A DNA stretch of 64,000 bases from the NCBI RefSeq assembly GCF_031199965.1, contig NZ_CP133605.1, positions 2,760,501 through 2,824,500 on the forward strand, written 5' to 3'. The translations under genes were made by a program, and so were the position numbers. Below are positions 18,898 to 28,108 of this stretch, one piece after another. The DNA comes from Paenibacillus sp. D2_2. GTDB taxonomy: Bacteria > Bacillota > Bacilli > Paenibacillales > Paenibacillaceae. Numbering within the stretch: position 1 is the first letter of the stretch; each line of letters starts with the position of its first letter. The notes under the pieces were generated by a model that worked only from the letters and a program-made list of their open reading frames with translations, searched no databases and was not told where the DNA came from.

Positions 18898-19353
18898 ATG
18901 AAGACGATCAAGTGTATGATGAACCACCTGTACTGGGCGGATGGACGCATCTTGGACGCGCTCGAGGAGAGTGAGACGAAGAACAAGGACCTTCTGAAGC
19001 TGGTTCGGCACGTCGCGGTCGCGGAACGAGTCTGGCTGTCCCGATTGCAGGGCAAGGGCAGCGCGCAATATTCGTTGTGGGAGGAATCGGAAGATCTGAC
19101 GGCGATCAGGACGATGTTCGAAGAAAACGCCGAGCAATATCGCGTCTATATCGAAGGGATCGAGGATTCCGAGTTGGATGAGATGATCGACTATGCAAGC
19201 CAGAGCGGGGTTCCGTTCCGAACGTCCATCCGGGACATCCTGTTGCAGGTCCTTTTACATGGGCAATATCACCGGGGACAGATTAATCGGGCACTTCGGA
19301 TCGAATCGGTAGAGCCCATCCAAGTCGATTACATCACGTTCGCGAGGCTCTAG
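18898..19353 (+). CDS. DinB/YfiT-family four-helix protein
   Basis: 151 residues. The metal-site His residues lie in MMNHLYWADGRIL (helix 1), LVRHVAVAERVW (helix 2) and LLHGQYHRGQINRAL (helix 4, the HxxxH pair), the canonical DinB triad. Relatives use Zn or Ni, some as bacillithiol/mycothiol-dependent thiol transferases. GAGGGG precedes the ATG by 9 bases. Codon use is visibly more GC-rich than in the AT-rich AraC gene next to it, which may reflect a separate origin. Confidence 0.88.
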   Translation: MKTIKCMMNHLYWADGRILDALEESETKNKDLLKLVRHVAVAERVWLSRLQGKGSAQYSLWEESEDLTAIRTMFEENAEQYRVYIEGIEDSELDEMIDYASQSGVPFRTSIRDILLQVLLHGQYHRGQINRALRIESVEPIQVDYITFARL

Positions 19354-19385
19354 TTACCCAAATTGGCATTTTGAATTTTATATAG

Positions 19386-20351
19386 CTAAGGGATATTACT
19401 ATTAATTCTATACTCTCTAGGAGTCATACCCACTTTCTTTTTGAAAACTTTAATGAAGTAACTAGAGGAATGAAAACCACATTCTAAGCAGATTTCTTGA
19501 ATGCTATGTAAGGTATAGCATAACAATCGTTTTGCTGACTCAATACGATGCTCTAGTAAATATTCTATTGGTGAACAATTTAAAAACGAATGAAAGCAGC
19601 GGGAAGCTTCACTTTTACTTATGTTGGCTGAAACTGAAATATCCTGCAGCGAAACTTCGTTCATGTAATTCTGATGAATATAAGACAACATTTTTTGTAA
19701 TCGTACTTGGTATTGCATATCTTTTTGAGTATGAGTGATTCTAGGGATTTGATCCATATGATTGTAGATGGATTGCCATATTTGATTCAGAGAACATTGC
19801 ACCTGCATTTCGAAACATGCTTCTTTCAGAAGTTCAGAATTCAAATGTATATCAGGAAAAGCACCAAAAGGACTCTTCAGACCATATTGGTGCAACAAGG
19901 CAAAAATAGTCGAAAGATTACTTGAAATTTCATTGTGCCATGGAATATCGGTATACAGCACAAAATAGGGCAATTCGGAATTCGTAAGGATCGGCCGTAC
20001 ATACTTTTGATAAATGATGCTTGTATGTGGTGCGATCATCTCTGTAGAAAAAACAATATTAGGACATTTACACATATCATTTTCATCAATCTGTTCAAAT
20101 GAATGTAATGTATTACTACTAATAAAAATACCATCCCCTGATTTCAATTCAATGAAATGGTTACCGATTTGAACTTTCAGATCTCCACCTAATGCGACGA
20201 AAAATTCTGGTTCGAAGTGCCAGTGAAGCGGAAACTTTCTATTTTCAAATTTGTATAACTCATCAACATAGAACTGAATAGGAAACTCATTTTGACCATG
20301 TTGTATTTTTTCATAAAGTGTATGGTCTAGATGCAAGAAGTTTGAGATCAT
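19386..20351 (-). CDS. AraC-family transcriptional regulator with cupin domain
   Basis: 321 residues. The N-terminal cupin is clear (FPLHWHFEPEFFVALGGDLKVQIG, GDGIFISSNTLHSF), and the C-terminal 100 residues form the AraC helix-turn-helix pair (MLSYIHQNYMNEVSLQDIS ... CGFHSSSYFIKVFKKKVGMTPREYR). The build resembles regulators of sugar-use genes. It is divergent from the acetyltransferase at 20522, with about 170 bases between them that should hold both promoters. No other target is apparent. Confidence 0.9.
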   Translation of the reverse strand: MISNFLHLDHTLYEKIQHGQNEFPIQFYVDELYKFENRKFPLHWHFEPEFFVALGGDLKVQIGNHFIELKSGDGIFISSNTLHSFEQIDENDMCKCPNIVFSTEMIAPHTSIIYQKYVRPILTNSELPYFVLYTDIPWHNEISSNLSTIFALLHQYGLKSPFGAFPDIHLNSELLKEACFEMQVQCSLNQIWQSIYNHMDQIPRITHTQKDMQYQVRLQKMLSYIHQNYMNEVSLQDISVSANISKSEASRCFHSFLNCSPIEYLLEHRIESAKRLLCYTLHSIQEICLECGFHSSSYFIKVFKKKVGMTPREYRINSNIP

Positions 20352-20521
20352 GAGTAAACCTCGCGTTTGGTAATATAGTTATATAAATAGAGAATAAAGT
20401 ACATTTTTTATCATTCCTTCGATGATATAATCTTATCTTGTAAAACAGAAAAACGCTATATAGTAGTTTAATCATGAATGATCTCACGATAAGCAAAATT
20501 GGACGATGATCAGGAGGACTT

Positions 20522-21118
20522 ATGAATATCGATGAAATAAAGCAGATGATTAATTCCGGGAAAATGTATGATGATGCTGGAAAAGAAGTATCAGTACTTA
20601 GAGCACATGCGATTTCAAGATGTCGGAAGTACAATCATAAAGTAAATACCAATGATGATTACGATATGTCCATTATGAGAGAGTTATTTTCTGAAGTTGG
20701 GGAAAATGTGTACATCGAGTCCAACTTCCGGTGTGAATTTGGCTTTAATATTTCTATTGGAAATGATGTTTATATCAATCACGACATGATCATTCTTGAT
20801 TGTAACGAAGTAAAGATCGGTAACGATGTCTATATCGGCCCTAGAGCCGGATTATATGCGGCAAATCATGCTGAAGATCCTTATGAACGTGCAGACAAAG
20901 GGGTGTATTCCGCACCCATAATACTGGAAGACAATGTATGGCTTGGTGGTGATGTTAAGATTACGCAAGGCGTGACCATCGGTAAAAATAGTATTATCGG
21001 AGCTGGAAGTGTAGTCACTAAAGATATTCCTCCTAATTCTATTGCTGCCGGGATTCCGTGCAAAGTGATCAGGCCGATCCGATTTTCTGACCATCCATGG
21101 AAAAGACCTTCGATTTAA
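20522..21118 (+). CDS. Sugar O-acetyltransferase (maltose/galactoside acetyltransferase type)
   Basis: 198 residues of the left-handed beta-helix acetyltransferase family: an N-terminal maltose-acetyltransferase helical cap (MINSGKMYDD), then hexapeptide repeats (ISIGNDVYINHDMIILD, VKIGNDVYIGPRAGLYAANHAED with the catalytic His, VWLGGDVKITQGVTIGKNSIIGAGSVVTKDIPPNSIAAG) and the closing PCKVIR. Transfers acetyl from acetyl-CoA to sugars. AGGAGG lies 5 bases before the ATG. Divergent from an AraC regulator that may control it. Confidence 0.9.
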   Translation: MNIDEIKQMINSGKMYDDAGKEVSVLRAHAISRCRKYNHKVNTNDDYDMSIMRELFSEVGENVYIESNFRCEFGFNISIGNDVYINHDMIILDCNEVKIGNDVYIGPRAGLYAANHAEDPYERADKGVYSAPIILEDNVWLGGDVKITQGVTIGKNSIIGAGSVVTKDIPPNSIAAGIPCKVIRPIRFSDHPWKRPSI

Positions 21119-21210
21119 ATTAATATATGAGATCATCATCAAATCCAACGGATACACGCAAAGCACCTTGTCCAGAAACAGAAACATAAACGAAATATAT
21201 TAACTTAAAG

Positions 21211-21236
21211 AAGTCGCGAAAATCGCGGCTTTTTTG
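21211..21236 (+). terminator. Rho-independent terminator after the acetyltransferase
   Basis: agtcgcga / tcgcggct stem followed by T5-G-T4. Confidence 0.78.
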
Positions 21237-21242
21237 TTTTTA

Positions 21243-21326
21243 CAACAACAAAGTACAGACACAATGAACGGAACGGTTGTATTTGCAGGTGAGCCGAAAA
21301 TGGAATTTGGAATCACGTTGAAGTAA
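21243..21326 (+). pseudogene. 3' tail of a second serine-hydrolase gene (tandem-duplicate remnant)
   Basis: MNGTVVFAGEPKMEFGITLK-stop, preceded by aacaacaaagtacag, mirrors the C-terminus of the intact neighbour at 23500-23579 (NNGTIVFAGAPNVKFGITLQ after the same aacaacaaagtacag). Only the tail survives, with a small indel. It shows that two copies once lay in tandem and that the upstream one was almost wholly lost. Confidence 0.75.
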
Positions 21327-21350
21327 TTGGAATTAAAGCTGGATATTAAT

Positions 21351-21392
21351 AAAAAACAGTAGGGCGCACAAAAGGTATTCTACTGTTTTTTT
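21351..21392 (+). terminator. Rho-independent terminator of the lost serine-hydrolase copy
   Basis: aaaaaacagtag / ctactgttttttt stem with a 17-nt loop and a T7 tract, 25 bases after the remnant's stop. Confidence 0.75.
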
Positions 21393-21516
21393 CCTACGAT
21401 TGCCCTGGGCTTTAGCCCAGTCTAAAACTAGACTATAGACAATTTCGCCCAGATCATAAAAAAACTAAACTGGGATTCGTTGAACATATACCTAGTTAGA
21501 GAGAGGAAGTTATTAA

Positions 21517-23579
21517 GTGAAAAATAAACTCGCATTGGTGCTAGCAACTGCATTGGCACTCCCCATGATTCTACCAACAGGGTCGACAGCGGCTCCAAGC
21601 AATCAGACTTCAGTAGTAGCAAGTCAACCTGGACTTACGAAGATTGCGACAGAGAAAGCAGGACTCCTGACGAAGTCCTATGGGGCATACAGTGTGCAGT
21701 ATGCACTGATTGATCATGGAAACATTATTTTGTCGGGTCAGACTGGTAAAAACGACATGCAAGGAAAAGAGCCGTTAACCAAAGATACGGTATACGGTAT
21801 TGGATCGGTCAGTAAAATGTATACGACGGCTGCAGTGATGAAGCTAGTGGACGAAGGTAAGATCGATTTAGATACACCTGTCATTCAATACATCCCTGAT
21901 TTCAAGATGAAGGATGAACGCTACAAACAGATTACAACGCGGATGCTATTGAACCATTCCTCCGGCCTGCAAGGTTCTACTTACAGCAATGATCTTTTAT
22001 TCGAGGATAAGAATACCTCTGAACATGATACATTATTGCAGCGATTATCCGGCCAGAGTTTAAAGGCGGACCCAGGTGCGTTCTCTGTATATTGCAACGA
22101 CGGCTTTGCGCTGGCTGAGGCTCTGGTGGAAAGAGTTAGTGGCATGAGCTTTACCGCCTATGTACATCAGCATTTTACAGAACCGTTGCAGTTAAATCAT
22201 ACAAAGACCTCGCAAGACCCAGAAGAAGGCATCAAGCGGGCAGGGCTTTATTTTCCTACATATGAAGGACAGCTTCCGAATGAGTCACAGAATATGATTG
22301 GCACTGGGGGCATCTCTTCTACGGCAGAAGATATGGTGCGATTCTCACGGGTTTTTATGGGGAGGCTGAAGGCATTCTCTCAGCCAAAGCAGTTAAAGCG
22401 ATGGAGCAAGAGGAATATAAAAAAGGAATGTGGCCAGGGGATGCAGATAGTATGTTCAATTATGGCCTCGGATGGGATAGTGTGAAGTTATATCCATTCA
22501 ATGAATATGGGATCAAGGGCTTGGCAAAAACGGGCGACACACTATTGCAGCATGCTGTGTTAGTCGTGCTTCCTGAACAGAACATGGCAGCGGCAGTGTT
22601 GTCCTCCGGCGGACGTAGCTCTACAAATCGATTGCTGGCTAATGAATTGCTGCTAACGGCGCTTAAAGAAAAGGGTGTCATCAAGGCCGTCAAGCCGGGC
22701 AAGTCATTTGGCAAACCTGTTAAGGCTAAGATGCCGCAAGCGGTAATGAAGCAAGCAGGATATTACGGCGATAGCAGCAGCCAATTCAAACTAAACATTT
22801 CGAAGAATGGGGAATTGTTCTTAGCTCCCGATCCAGATGAGAAATATGTGTACACTGCGGATGGAAGTTTTGTCAACAAAGAGGGTACCTCCAAGCTTAG
22901 TTTTGTAACTGAAAAGAATGGACGTACCTACTTGAAGAGAAATTCATATCGCACAGAGCCAGGATTGGGACAAGATGCAATGTCTGAGTATGTAGCTGAG
23001 AAGTTAGAAGATAATAAGCTATCCAAGGAAACCGCCTCTGCTTGGAAGAAGCGGGAAGGCGTCAAGTTCTATCTTGTGAACGAAAAATATAACTCTATGA
23101 TGTATTTCTCTCTCCCTATAAACCAGATTACTCGTGAGGAAGATTTTCCTGGCTATTGGGAGGGTAAAAAAATAACAGGTCCGAACACAGCGGCGCATCA
23201 GATCCAGATTCCCGTGTTGGCAGGCCGCGATACAAGTGAAGCCCGCTTCTACACAGAGGGCGGCCATGAATACTTTGAAGAAACTGAAATGCTGTTCATG
23301 AACGAGTCAAATGTAAAACCGCTCTTTGCAGGCCAATCGTCCAAAGTTACACTGCAAGCGAATGGGTATGCGAAATGGTTTACTATCCCGCAAAGGGCAG
23401 CAGGGAAAACGATGACCGTGACGCTGCCCGCGAAAAGTTCATTCGCTGTATATGATGAAGAAGGAACGTGCATCAACTTTAGCTTTTTGAGCGGCAACAA
23501 CAAAGTACAGCTGCCGAACAATGGAACTATAGTATTTGCCGGGGCGCCGAACGTAAAATTTGGAATCACTTTGCAATAA
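21517..23579 (+). pseudogene. Secreted serine hydrolase (class C beta-lactamase/PBP4* family), frameshifted
   Basis: A signal peptide ([25 protein letters not shown]) is followed by a beta-lactamase-class-C domain: SxxK motif [12 protein letters not shown] with nucleophile Ser, YxN motif [11 protein letters not shown], then a C-terminal region of beta strands (about 250 residues). Members act as D-Ala-D-Ala peptidases or esterases; true beta-lactam hydrolysis is not implied. Frame 1 ends at 22485 and frame 2 carries on from before 22401; restoring one G at the G4 run 22359-22362 gives [22 protein letters not shown]. About 687 residues rebuilt. GTG start with a GA-rich ribosome site. Terminator at 23603. 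Confidence 0.85.
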
Positions 23580-23602
23580 ATAATGAGAAAAATAGCTCTC
23601 TA

Positions 23603-23634
23603 CGAAAGCCGTCGGTCCAATCGACGGCTTTCGT
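23603..23634 (+). terminator. Hairpin terminator after the serine hydrolase
   Basis: Perfect 12-bp stem cgaaagccgtcg / cgacggctttcg with a 7-nt loop, 23 bases past the stop. Confidence 0.8.
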
Positions 23635-23779
23635 TAAATTGAATAGTTACTTTCGGTCGAATCGAAACGACAGTTCCTTGACTTTAGTCCAGGTCGAAGA
23701 CTGGCCGCTGGACTGTTTTAGCAAAAGCCGACGATAGGTAAAATATAGAAAGAATAAATACGGAACAGGTGGAGATAAA

Positions 23780-24601
23780 ATGAGAACGAATAAAAAAATG
23801 GCAGCCATATTGGCAATTGTCATAGCGGTTGTCGGGTTCACCGGCTGCGCGAATCCAGTTACGTCGCTGACAGGTAACCTGGAAAAATCCGTCATTGGAG
23901 AAGGCTCAGGTGCGGGAGAAGTTGTCTCCAAGGAGCAAAAGACGTTCGAGGCCACTTCATTTGACAGCGTACATATCAGCGCACAGGCGATGGCGATTGT
24001 CGTTACAAGAAGCTCCGGTAACAATGCCGAGGTGGAGTTTCTCGCGGATAAAGCGATCAGTAACCAGTTTACTTTTGACGCTTCCGTAAAGTCGAAGGTT
24101 TTGAATGTTAAAGTCGAAGAAAATGGAAAGAAACTAAATCTATCGGATGATCAAAGAGGAGAGAGAAAACTGCTTATCTCGTTGCCGGACAAATTATACG
24201 AGCAAGTGACGATCAAAAACAATTTCGGACGCATCGAGGCGACCGATCTGAATACGAACGGTCTGAAGATTAATTTGGACGCGGGAGAAATTCGAGTTAG
24301 CCGGGTTTTGGGAACTATGAACCTGGAGGCGAAATCAGGTGCAATCTTTGTGGATGGCATTAGTCTCGAGAAAGATTTAAAGGCAAAGACAAATGTCGGG
24401 GAAATCGCTATTCATTTGAGCGAGTCGCCTAGGAACGCCGAAATCAGTTTGAAAAGCGAAATCGGCAACGTCATGGCTGATTTTGACGATATCCAGTTTG
24501 ATGCGAATACGTCAAACAAAAAAACGGGCGCGATCGGCTCGAAAGGGCCTCGCCTGAACGCATCCACCAACATTGGTTCGATTGTAGTCGACGCAAATTA
24601 A
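23780..24601 (+). CDS. Lipoprotein with DUF4097 beta-helix-like repeats
   Basis: 273 residues. Lipoprotein signal (KKMAAILAIVIAVVGFTGC, lipobox GFTGC), a spacer, then a repeating strand pattern (SVHISAQAMAIVVTR, KLLISLPDKLYEQVTIKNNFGRIEA, LKINLDAGEIRVS, MNLEAKSGAIFVDG, LKAKTNVGEIAIHL, ISLKSEIGNVMADF) typical of DUF4097 adhesin-like beta-solenoids. These are often linked to anti-sigma or cell-envelope stress operons; here it is alone. A terminator follows within 16 bases. Confidence 0.85.
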   Translation: MRTNKKMAAILAIVIAVVGFTGCANPVTSLTGNLEKSVIGEGSGAGEVVSKEQKTFEATSFDSVHISAQAMAIVVTRSSGNNAEVEFLADKAISNQFTFDASVKSKVLNVKVEENGKKLNLSDDQRGERKLLISLPDKLYEQVTIKNNFGRIEATDLNTNGLKINLDAGEIRVSRVLGTMNLEAKSGAIFVDGISLEKDLKAKTNVGEIAIHLSESPRNAEISLKSEIGNVMADFDDIQFDANTSNKKTGAIGSKGPRLNASTNIGSIVVDAN

Positions 24602-24616
24602 CCTGCCGAGTGGAAC

Positions 24617-24653
24617 GCGACCGAACAGGATATAATTGTTCGGTCGCCTTTTG
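24617..24653 (+). terminator. Rho-independent terminator
   Basis: gcgaccgaac / gttcggtcgc perfect 10-bp stem, 11-nt loop, then ctttt. Confidence 0.82.
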
Positions 24654-24789
24654 GTTTAGCTGGAACTATTCAGTTTTGTGATGCTCCTTGAAAATTGGAA
24701 AATTCGATTATATTCAAATAATATCTAGTTCAATTTTTTATCATTTGATACGATCGGAGCAAATGCAATTATGTAAGGAAGTGAACATA

Positions 24790-25539
24790 ATGAGATATCA
24801 ACAAAGTAGAATTATAAATATACCTTTATTTTCTCATACGATAACTGACTTTTGGTGGGCGCAGTTTTTTAATGGAGAGGTCCTCCACAGTGATGAAGTC
24901 TTTACTGTTGCCATTAACCCTAATCTGAGCGAAGATTGTCGGGTCATGGTCCTGGAAATCACCGACGGCCGGGTTATGACGGTTCTAACGCCTGCTATGG
25001 CCGATAAGATAGGACTTGATCAACGACAAGACCTGTCTGAACTGACCTTTCGCCGAAAATTGATTGAAGCAGGAGTTAGATTGCATGGTGCAGATTATCT
25101 TTTTTATTTTACTGAAACCGAAAAGAACTTATTGCTGCAAGAAAATTTGGAAGGTGACTTACGCCGGTTAACAGAGCAAGATGATGAAGTTTTCTCCGAG
25201 TTCCAGTCTTCCGCTTCGGATCAAGACTTGGATGACGCTTATGTGGAATTGGATCACTGGGCGGTGTTCGGATCTTTTGACCAAAACCGCCTCGTCTGCG
25301 CCGCGAGCATGTATCCCTGGCAGAACGCGAAAATTGCAGATCTCGGCGTATTGACTCTGACGTCTTTTAGAGGGAAAGGTCATGCCCGCAAAGTGGTGCG
25401 TTCTATATGCAAGTATGCTAATGATCAGGGATACGAACCACAGTATCGATGCCAACTCCATAACCAAGAATCTGTGTCGCTAGCTAATTCGGCAGGTTTG
25501 ACGTTGTTTGGAAAGTGGAATGTAATTTCGCCTGACTAA
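24790..25539 (+). CDS. GNAT-family N-acetyltransferase, two-part
   Basis: 249 residues. The N-terminal 110 residues are a GNAT-associated domain of unknown ligand (GRVMTVLTPAMADKIGL); the C-terminal half is the acetyl-CoA-binding GNAT fold with IADLGVLTLTSFRGKGHARKVVRSICKYA, whose RGKGHA is the pyrophosphate loop, and QLHNQESVSLANSAGL, the motif-B Asn/Ser helix. ATG 24790 with AAGGAAGTGA is used; an in-frame codon at 24688 has no ribosome site. A tail of a paralogue is found at 15284. Followed by an iteron repeat with terminator hairpin. Confidence 0.85.
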   Translation: MRYQQSRIINIPLFSHTITDFWWAQFFNGEVLHSDEVFTVAINPNLSEDCRVMVLEITDGRVMTVLTPAMADKIGLDQRQDLSELTFRRKLIEAGVRLHGADYLFYFTETEKNLLLQENLEGDLRRLTEQDDEVFSEFQSSASDQDLDDAYVELDHWAVFGSFDQNRLVCAASMYPWQNAKIADLGVLTLTSFRGKGHARKVVRSICKYANDQGYEPQYRCQLHNQESVSLANSAGLTLFGKWNVISPD

Positions 25540-25593
25540 ACTCAAAAATAATAGATGAGAAGAAATAAGTGATGTAAAGAGGCAGAAGGAAAA

Positions 25594-25664
25594 CTGTCGG
25601 GTGACAAAAACATAGTAACATTAGAAGCCGCAATTATGCGGCTTTTTATTTTTATGATATCAAG
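25594..25664 (+). repeat. Iteron-bearing dispersed repeat, copy 1
   Basis: Begins tgtcgggtgacaaaaacat, then a GCCGCA/TGCGGC terminator-like hairpin with T5, ending gatatcaag. Near-identical to 40321-40381 and 58179-58248. Related sequence (ccgatatgacctcatc) follows to about 25710, matching copy 3, so the element may once have been longer. Confidence 0.8.
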
Positions 25665-25730
25665 AATTTCTAGCTTTCCGATATGACCTCATCAACAGCA
25701 GGAATGTTGAAAAATTCCATATTTGCTAAA

Positions 25731-25751
25731 CTAACGGGTAGGATAGTTCAA
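25731..25751 (+). repeat. Copy of the CTAACGGGCAG dispersed motif
   Basis: ctaacgggtaggatagttca, the longest copy of the motif, lying after the GNAT gene and iteron repeat copy 1. Confidence 0.5.
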
Positions 25752-25783
25752 AAGTTTCGCGAATACCCTACATATGGAATTAT

Positions 25784-25816
25784 TTACGAAGTTCGTGAAT
25801 AAGACGTTATGTGAAA
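25784..25816 (+). repeat. Right-end fragment of the cassette-bounding repeat
   Basis: tttacgaagttcgtgaata then agacgttatgtgaaag. It resembles the right end of the full element at 26573-26741 (gtgaacacaacaacgttaga) and a further fragment at 49445. It ends about 40 bases before the DUF1963 start. Confidence 0.5.
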
Positions 25817-25854
25817 GTCTCGAAAGACACAATTTAGAAAGGAGTTGCACAGAA

Positions 25855-26559
25855 GTGGAAATCCTTAAGAGAAAAATAATGAGACAAGCTACTTTATTGC
25901 AGATCGGAGGTTTTAGACCGTCTGGAGAATTAACAAGTTCGATATTTGGTAAGGTAAATGTATCTCTACCAAATGAAGAATGGCCCTCTTCAAACAATAA
26001 ACCTATGATACCACTATGCCAAATTAACATTATTCAATTACCATATATTCCAGTATCGCTTAAAGATATTGAAATGATCACATTATTCATCGATAGTAAT
26101 GATCTTCCGGATAACAATCCAAATGGGCAGAAATGGTGTCTTCGGGCTTATAAATATATAAAAGATTTAGTCCCCATTCAAAGCGTTCCATATGAATCTA
26201 ATATAAAAGTTTTTGAGATGAAACCAACATTAATCGAAGAAGACTATCCTTGTTGGGATGATTTTGTTGAAGAATTAAGTAAAGAAAACATACCTGTTAC
26301 TGTAGAAATAAATGATTTTTATAATAATCATTTGAATAATGTTTCAGGATTAAAAGTAGGCGGATGGCCAACAACAATTCAATCAGAAATATATTGGGCT
26401 CCGTATAATCAGCATCCCGTTAATCCTCAGTTTGTATTTCAAATCGATTCAACAGATAAAGGCAATTGGTTCTGGGGAGACAATGGAGTAGGTTACATTG
26501 GTCGAGGAACAACCATTGAAGGATCTAATGAGTGGGTTATTGAGTGGCAATGCTTTTAG
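25855..26559 (+). CDS. DUF1963 (YwqG-like) protein
   Basis: 234 residues of the DUF1963 family, a cytoplasmic all-beta protein of unknown function sometimes found in toxin-immunity contexts. Hallmarks are PMIPLCQINIIQLPYIP, a middle IEMITLFIDSNDLP strand pair, KVGGWPTTIQ and the C-terminal FVFQIDSTDKGNWFWGDNGVGYIGRG. I use GTG 25855 with AAAGGAG 11 bases upstream: the longer frame from 25774 reads through a dispersed repeat and has no homology-like content. Flanked by structured repeats on both sides, like a gene cassette. Confidence 0.82.
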   Translation: MEILKRKIMRQATLLQIGGFRPSGELTSSIFGKVNVSLPNEEWPSSNNKPMIPLCQINIIQLPYIPVSLKDIEMITLFIDSNDLPDNNPNGQKWCLRAYKYIKDLVPIQSVPYESNIKVFEMKPTLIEEDYPCWDDFVEELSKENIPVTVEINDFYNNHLNNVSGLKVGGWPTTIQSEIYWAPYNQHPVNPQFVFQIDSTDKGNWFWGDNGVGYIGRGTTIEGSNEWVIEWQCF

Positions 26560-26572
26560 TATTTCGACGAGA

Positions 26573-26741
26573 CCTTCACATAACACTATATTCACGCTTC
26601 GGGGCATTCGCCCTCGGTCCGGCAGAGCAGTAGCGAAGAAGTGGATTCAGCCGGACACATACGCACCGACTAAGCGCATCGCGCCCGGTCATTTCGTGAC
26701 CTTAAGTCAGGGGGCGTCGTGAACACAACAACGTTAGATGA
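26573..26741 (+). repeat. Structured cassette-bounding repeat, attC-like (full copy)
   Basis: About 170 bases, GC-rich in an AT-rich setting, lying exactly between two genes. Its ends are imperfect inverted copies (cataacactatattcacgc ... gtgaacacaacaacgttag) and the interior folds into nested hairpins (ggtccggc / gccggac; ggtcatttcgtgacc). The right end contains GTTAGAT, fitting the integron core GTTRRRY. Partial copies lie at 27501, 25784 and 49445. Confidence 0.6.
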
Positions 26742-26768
26742 AACTTGCAGAAAGCTTGAGGTGTGTGT

Positions 26769-27476
26769 ATGGACAGAGTAGCGAATATAAGATCAGAAGA
26801 AAAGAAATATCATGATTTCTGTTATGATAATTACTATTTATTTGAGCCAGGTTCTTGGTTACACAGACCAGTGAAAACCGTAATCGATCTTTTAGCAGAA
26901 TATAAAGATCAAGAATACTTATGTGTATTAGATTTAGGTTCTGGGATCGGTAGGAATAGCATTCCCATTGCCGAATCCATGAAAAACAGAGATGGAAAAG
27001 TAGTTTGCGTTGATTTGTTGGAGTCGGCAATAGATAAATTGAATAGTTATAGTCATAAATATGGGGTTGAACAATTTATTGTTACAAGATTATCAGATAT
27101 TGAACAGTTCACAATCGAACAAGAAGAATACGACATAATTGTAGCTGTATCTTCTTTGGAACATTTAAGTTCGGAAAGTGCATTGGAAAGAAAACTTAAT
27201 GAATTAACTTCTGGAACTAAACCAAATGGAGCCAATTGCATTATTATTGGATCAAACATACGAGAAGTAAACCTTGAAAATGGACAAGAACTAGATCCTA
27301 TGTTTGAAGTGAATATAACTACAGAAAGCATGTTGGAAATCTTGGATTATCAATATGCTGGATGGGAAGTTAGAAATCGATTTGTAAAACAATTAGAATT
27401 TGAGATTGACAGAAATGGACAATCAGTAAAACTCACATCTGATTGTGTTACCTTTATTGCAAAGAAAATTGTGTAG
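26769..27476 (+). CDS. Class I SAM-dependent methyltransferase
   Basis: 235 residues. Motif I is CVLDLGSGIGRNSIPIAES, the acidic residue after beta-2 is in VVCVDLLESAI, and motif IV is YDIIVAVSSLEHL; the C-terminal strands (EVRNRFVKQLEFEI, DCVTFIAKK) are normal for the fold. Substrate unknown. ATG 26769 follows TTGAGGTG. The gene is AT-rich and lies between a full and a partial copy of the structured repeat, which suggests movement as a unit. Confidence 0.85.
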   Translation: MDRVANIRSEEKKYHDFCYDNYYLFEPGSWLHRPVKTVIDLLAEYKDQEYLCVLDLGSGIGRNSIPIAESMKNRDGKVVCVDLLESAIDKLNSYSHKYGVEQFIVTRLSDIEQFTIEQEEYDIIVAVSSLEHLSSESALERKLNELTSGTKPNGANCIIIGSNIREVNLENGQELDPMFEVNITTESMLEILDYQYAGWEVRNRFVKQLEFEIDRNGQSVKLTSDCVTFIAKKIV

Positions 27477-27500
27477 GTTAATACAAAGAGGTCTGCAAGC

Positions 27501-27546
27501 ATCATCTAACATCATATCCACGCATCGGAGCCTAACGTGCATAATA
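27501..27546 (+). repeat. Left-end partial copy of the cassette-bounding repeat
   Basis: atctaacatcatatccacgc followed by atcggagcctaacgtgc. It aligns with the left end of the full element (ataacactatattcacgctt), 25 bases after the methyltransferase stop; the right part is lost. Confidence 0.5.
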
Positions 27547-27967
27547 TGTACCCACGACTAAAAAGAGTGTTGGCCAAAAAGGGATATCGGTTATTTGTTA
27601 TATGTGTCTTTTTAATCGGTATCGGAATTTCAAAACAATGCCATATTTAGCGCTCTATTGTACAAAGAATCTGGGAACGAGCACAGGTGATTTTAGCTTT
27701 TTTATGATATTGGACTTTGCACGTAATGACGAGCGAGTCCGGGCGGTCGGGATGAACGGATCACGAACGAATCCGAACGTTCCGAAAGATATGAAGGTGT
27801 GTGGCGTACCTTGTTTGCCTTACTGGATTTATTTGCAGCACTCCAAAGAGGTTGCGGAACGGTTGAATTACTATTACCCGTACGATGATGACAGAAATGT
27901 CTGCATACTTGATGCGGGTGCAACGATTGGAGCCGGGAGCCAACTCAATTTAATCATTAATTTTTGA
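27546..27967 (+). pseudogene. Hypothetical membrane-anchored protein, frameshifted (uncertain)
   Basis: ATG 27546 opens a basic-hydrophobic N-terminus (YRLFVICVFLIGIGIS) that runs into a stop at about 27650. Restoring one A at the A4 run 27632-27635 joins it to the frame carrying MPYLALYCTKNLG ... VCGVPCLPYWIYLQHSKEVAERLNYYYPYDDD, which ends at 27967 just before a strong terminator. No family recognised and no good ribosome site, so the unit may be a remnant. Confidence 0.35.
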
Positions 27968-27975
27968 AATAAGCC

Positions 27976-28015
27976 AAAACCAGTCAAGCATATTTTTTTG
28001 CTTGGCTGGTTTTTG
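27976..28015 (+). terminator. Strong Rho-independent terminator
   Basis: 14-bp stem aaaaccagtcaagc / gcttggctggtttt with T5; also serves no gene on the minus strand, whose nearest end is at 28109. Confidence 0.85.
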
Positions 28016-28108
28016 TATGGCGGTGTAATTCCTTGAGCCATCTAACGAATGGGGTGTTTGGAATCGTATGATGTTATTAAATATTGCGAAGGAAAACACG
28101 TGTTTTAC

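Noticed and set aside
26573..26741. Structured repeat considered as a riboswitch for the methyltransferase gene
   Set aside because: It matches no riboswitch core I know, has inverted ends, and partial copies occur downstream of genes as well.
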